This document shows, piece after piece, positions 62,475 through 64,000 of a DNA stretch of 64,000 nucleotides. Location of the stretch: assembly GCF_015291625.1 (NCBI RefSeq), contig NZ_CP030047.1:6820001-6884000 (forward strand), read 5' to 3'. The number at the start of each line of letters is the position of its first letter. The first letter of the stretch is position 1. Position numbers and translations under genes: made by a program. The notes beneath the pieces were generated by a model. That model did not search any database. It was not told the origin of the DNA and worked only from the letters and a program-made list of their open reading frames with translations. This DNA comes from Bradyrhizobium sp. CCBAU 53421 (GTDB lineage Bacteria; Pseudomonadota; Alphaproteobacteria; Rhizobiales; Xanthobacteraceae).

Positions 62475-63235
62475 ACAGTCGACCCATTACCGAAGACGAT
62501 CTGCACGCCTATGTGGATCGCGCGCTCGAGCCGGAACGCGAGGCCGAAGTCGCGGCCTATCTGGAGAAGCATCCTGACGTGGCCAAGCGCATCGCCGCCT
62601 ATTCCGACGAGCGTAATCTTTTGCGATCGGCCCTGCTGCCGATCACCGAGGAGCCGCTGCCGCCGCAGCTCAACCTCGCCAGGATGCTCGAGAGCCCGCG
62701 GCGCCGCCCCTCGTCGTTGCGCTGGGCCATCGCGGCGATGCTGATGCTCACGATCGGCGGCCTCGGCGGATGGGTGATGCGTGGCGCGACGCTGGCGCCG
62801 GCGGGCGGGCTTGCGGCGCTCGCCGAGGAGGCCAGCGATTCCTACAAGGTGTTCGCCTCCGATCGCACCCGGCCGGTCGAGCTGCGCGACAATGCCGAGC
62901 TGGTGCAATGGGTCTCCAACAGGCTGCACCAACCGGTCAAGCTGCCGGATCTGACCAAGTCGGGATATCGCCTGATGGGTGGACGCGTGGTGCCGACCGC
63001 GCATGGTCCGGCGGCGATGTTCATGTACGACGATGATCGCGGCGAGCGGCTTGTGGTCCTCACCCGCCCGATGACGACAGATCAGAACGCGCCGATGGCC
63101 GCGCATTCGGCCGGCGATATCGCCGGTTTCTCCTGGGCGGACGGCGGCACCGGCTACAGCCTGGTCGGGCCACGCGGGATCGACTCGTTGCGGCCGCTTG
63201 CCAACGAGATCCGCAAGCAGGCGCAGACGATCTAG
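62471..63235 (+). CDS. Transmembrane anti-sigma factor
   Basis: A 254-residue protein. The N-terminal cytoplasmic part (ITEDDLHAYVDRALEPEREA, EVAAYLEKHP) matches the anti-sigma pattern, but the usual zinc-binding HxxxCxxC is replaced, so it is a non-zinc variant. One membrane helix lies at about 78-98 (WAIAAMLMLTIGGLGGWVM), followed by a periplasmic domain of about 150 residues (AALAEEASDSYKVFASD, then SGYRLMGGRVVPTAHGPAAM). The periplasmic part may sense the state of the two exported operon products. It starts with ATGA overlap with the sigma gene, and its stop overlaps the stop of the next gene on the opposite strand. Confidence 0.87.
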   Translation: MNSRPITEDDLHAYVDRALEPEREAEVAAYLEKHPDVAKRIAAYSDERNLLRSALLPITEEPLPPQLNLARMLESPRRRPSSLRWAIAAMLMLTIGGLGGWVMRGATLAPAGGLAALAEEASDSYKVFASDRTRPVELRDNAELVQWVSNRLHQPVKLPDLTKSGYRLMGGRVVPTAHGPAAMFMYDDDRGERLVVLTRPMTTDQNAPMAAHSAGDIAGFSWADGGTGYSLVGPRGIDSLRPLANEIRKQAQTI

Positions 63236-64000
63236 TTACCGGAGGGTTTGGTGTAGACCAGGAACAGCACGATCCCGATCACCAGCGCGCCCGCGATGAA
63301 CAGCAGCACCGCGGGCAGCCCGAACAACGCCGCGACACCGGCGGTGCTGAATTGCAGCAGCGCCGCGCCGAGGAAGAACGCAAGATTGACCGACGACAAC
63401 GCCTTGCCGGTGTTCTGGGCGGCGACGAGCTGCCGCGTCATGCCGTAGATCAGCGGCTGCGCCGAGGTCGCAAACCCGATCAGGACCAGCAGCACCAGGT
63501 CATATTGCACCGGCATCACGGAAACGCCGAGCAGGTTCGCGACCAAAAAATGCGGCGCGCCGGCCGCCATCAACACCAGCAGCAGCGCTGCGACGGCATG
63601 CGTCGACGCCACCATGGTGCGGCGATGCCCGAACTTGCGATCGATGGCGCCGATACAGGCCGGGCCGATGATCATCGCCAGCGTGAACAGGCCAAGCAAA
63701 TTGCCGGCCTCGATGCGGCTCAACCCCTTCACATCCATCAGCCACGGCCCGCCCCACAATCCGCGCAGCACCAGCGAGGCGCCGAGCGACACCAGCGACA
63801 GCGCGATCAATCCGCGCAGGCCACGCGACAGGCCGAGCCGCAGCACCTCGGCCATCTGCCGCAAGGGCGAGGAATCATCGGCATGCGCCGCCGGCTGGCG
63901 CGGCACCAGCGCGAACACTGCGATCAACACCACAATGCCGAAGCCGGCCGAGCCCCAGAAGCCGGCGCGCCAGCCGAACTGATCGACCACGAAGGCCAGC
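63232..64000 (-). CDS. Major facilitator superfamily transporter, C-terminal part
   Basis: The frame is open to the window end and gives at least 255 residues; the N-terminal half lies outside. At least seven hydrophobic helices are visible, with the loop RKFGHRRTMVASTHAVAALL between helices typical of MFS permeases. An early WRAGFWGSAGFG segment fits the centre of the protein. Cargo unknown. The stop codon overlaps the anti-sigma stop by 3 bases (CTAG). Confidence 0.85.
   Translation of the reverse strand, partial: LAFVVDQFGWRAGFWGSAGFGIVVLIAVFALVPRQPAAHADDSSPLRQMAEVLRLGLSRGLRGLIALSLVSLGASLVLRGLWGGPWLMDVKGLSRIEAGNLLGLFTLAMIIGPACIGAIDRKFGHRRTMVASTHAVAALLLVLMAAGAPHFLVANLLGVSVMPVQYDLVLLVLIGFATSAQPLIYGMTRQLVAAQNTGKALSSVNLAFFLGAALLQFSTAGVAALFGLPAVLLFIAGALVIGIVLFLVYTKPSGN

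Overview
The window looks like a chromosomal segment of a soil or rhizosphere alphaproteobacterium of the Bradyrhizobium type (Nitrobacteraceae). The support is very high GC coding sequence with GC-rich third positions, many ABC uptake systems for organic acids and peptides, a fused LivH-LivM permease, a single-chain acyl-CoA carboxylase of the kind known from Rhodopseudomonas and Bradyrhizobium, and several families of long palindromic intergenic repeats. No tRNA, rRNA, CRISPR array, insertion sequence or phage gene was seen. The genus is an inference from gene content and style.

Layout. 1-163: 3' end of an unrecognised gene. 312-17729: the main find, a nicotinate catabolic island. It holds a NicAB-type molybdenum/cytochrome nicotinate hydroxylase, a 6-hydroxynicotinate reductase homologue, an enamidase homologue, a ferredoxin-NADP reductase, a UPF0280 (ApbE-like) protein, an AA_synth-family protein, a branched-chain-type ABC transporter and a MarR regulator. 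Near-identical GTATAC-centred palindromes lie 60-80 bp upstream of all four divergent starts (fpr, ena, hnr, nicA), which suggests one regulon. A methanethiol oxidase plus membrane protein pair (2866-4937) sits inside the island between two copies of one repeat. 17791-21220: nicotinate phosphoribosyltransferase (NAD salvage), an O-acetylhomoserine sulfhydrylase and an alpha/beta hydrolase. 21512-28633: assorted regulators, an SDR, an epimerase/DoxX pair, small exported proteins and an HtrA-like protease. 28713-37633: GMC dehydrogenase with small subunit, cytochrome P450, Baeyer-Villiger monooxygenase and single-chain biotin carboxylase, plausibly for an aliphatic or cyclic hydrocarbon-like substrate. 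37652-45558: a six-gene operon chained by ATGA overlaps, a tandem CoA-transferase feeding into a complete Dpp-type peptide/opine transporter. 45734-50940: amidohydrolase, SsuABC/NMT1-type transporter and a divergent GntR/FCD regulator. 51130-59757: a frameshifted NTF2-like gene, a CodA-like amidohydrolase, an enolase-superfamily enzyme, an orphan Liv-type binding protein and hydantoinase/oxoprolinase subunits. 59993-63235: an operon of a DUF305 protein, a YncE-like propeller, an ECF sigma factor and its anti-sigma. 63232-64000: partial MFS transporter.

How the island should work: NicAB hydroxylates nicotinate to 6-hydroxynicotinate and passes electrons to membrane cytochrome. The reductase, fed by ferredoxin and Fpr, would give 1,4,5,6-tetrahydro-6-oxonicotinate, and the enamidase would open it to 2-formylglutarate and ammonia. 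The first enzyme resembles the aerobic Pseudomonas pathway while the next two resemble the anaerobic Eubacterium barkeri pathway, so the island encodes a mixed route. The UPF0280 gene overlaps the reductase gene, and the E. barkeri reductase carries covalent flavin, so UPF0280 may be its dedicated flavin transferase. Genes for steps after 2-formylglutarate, and a ferredoxin gene, are not in the window.
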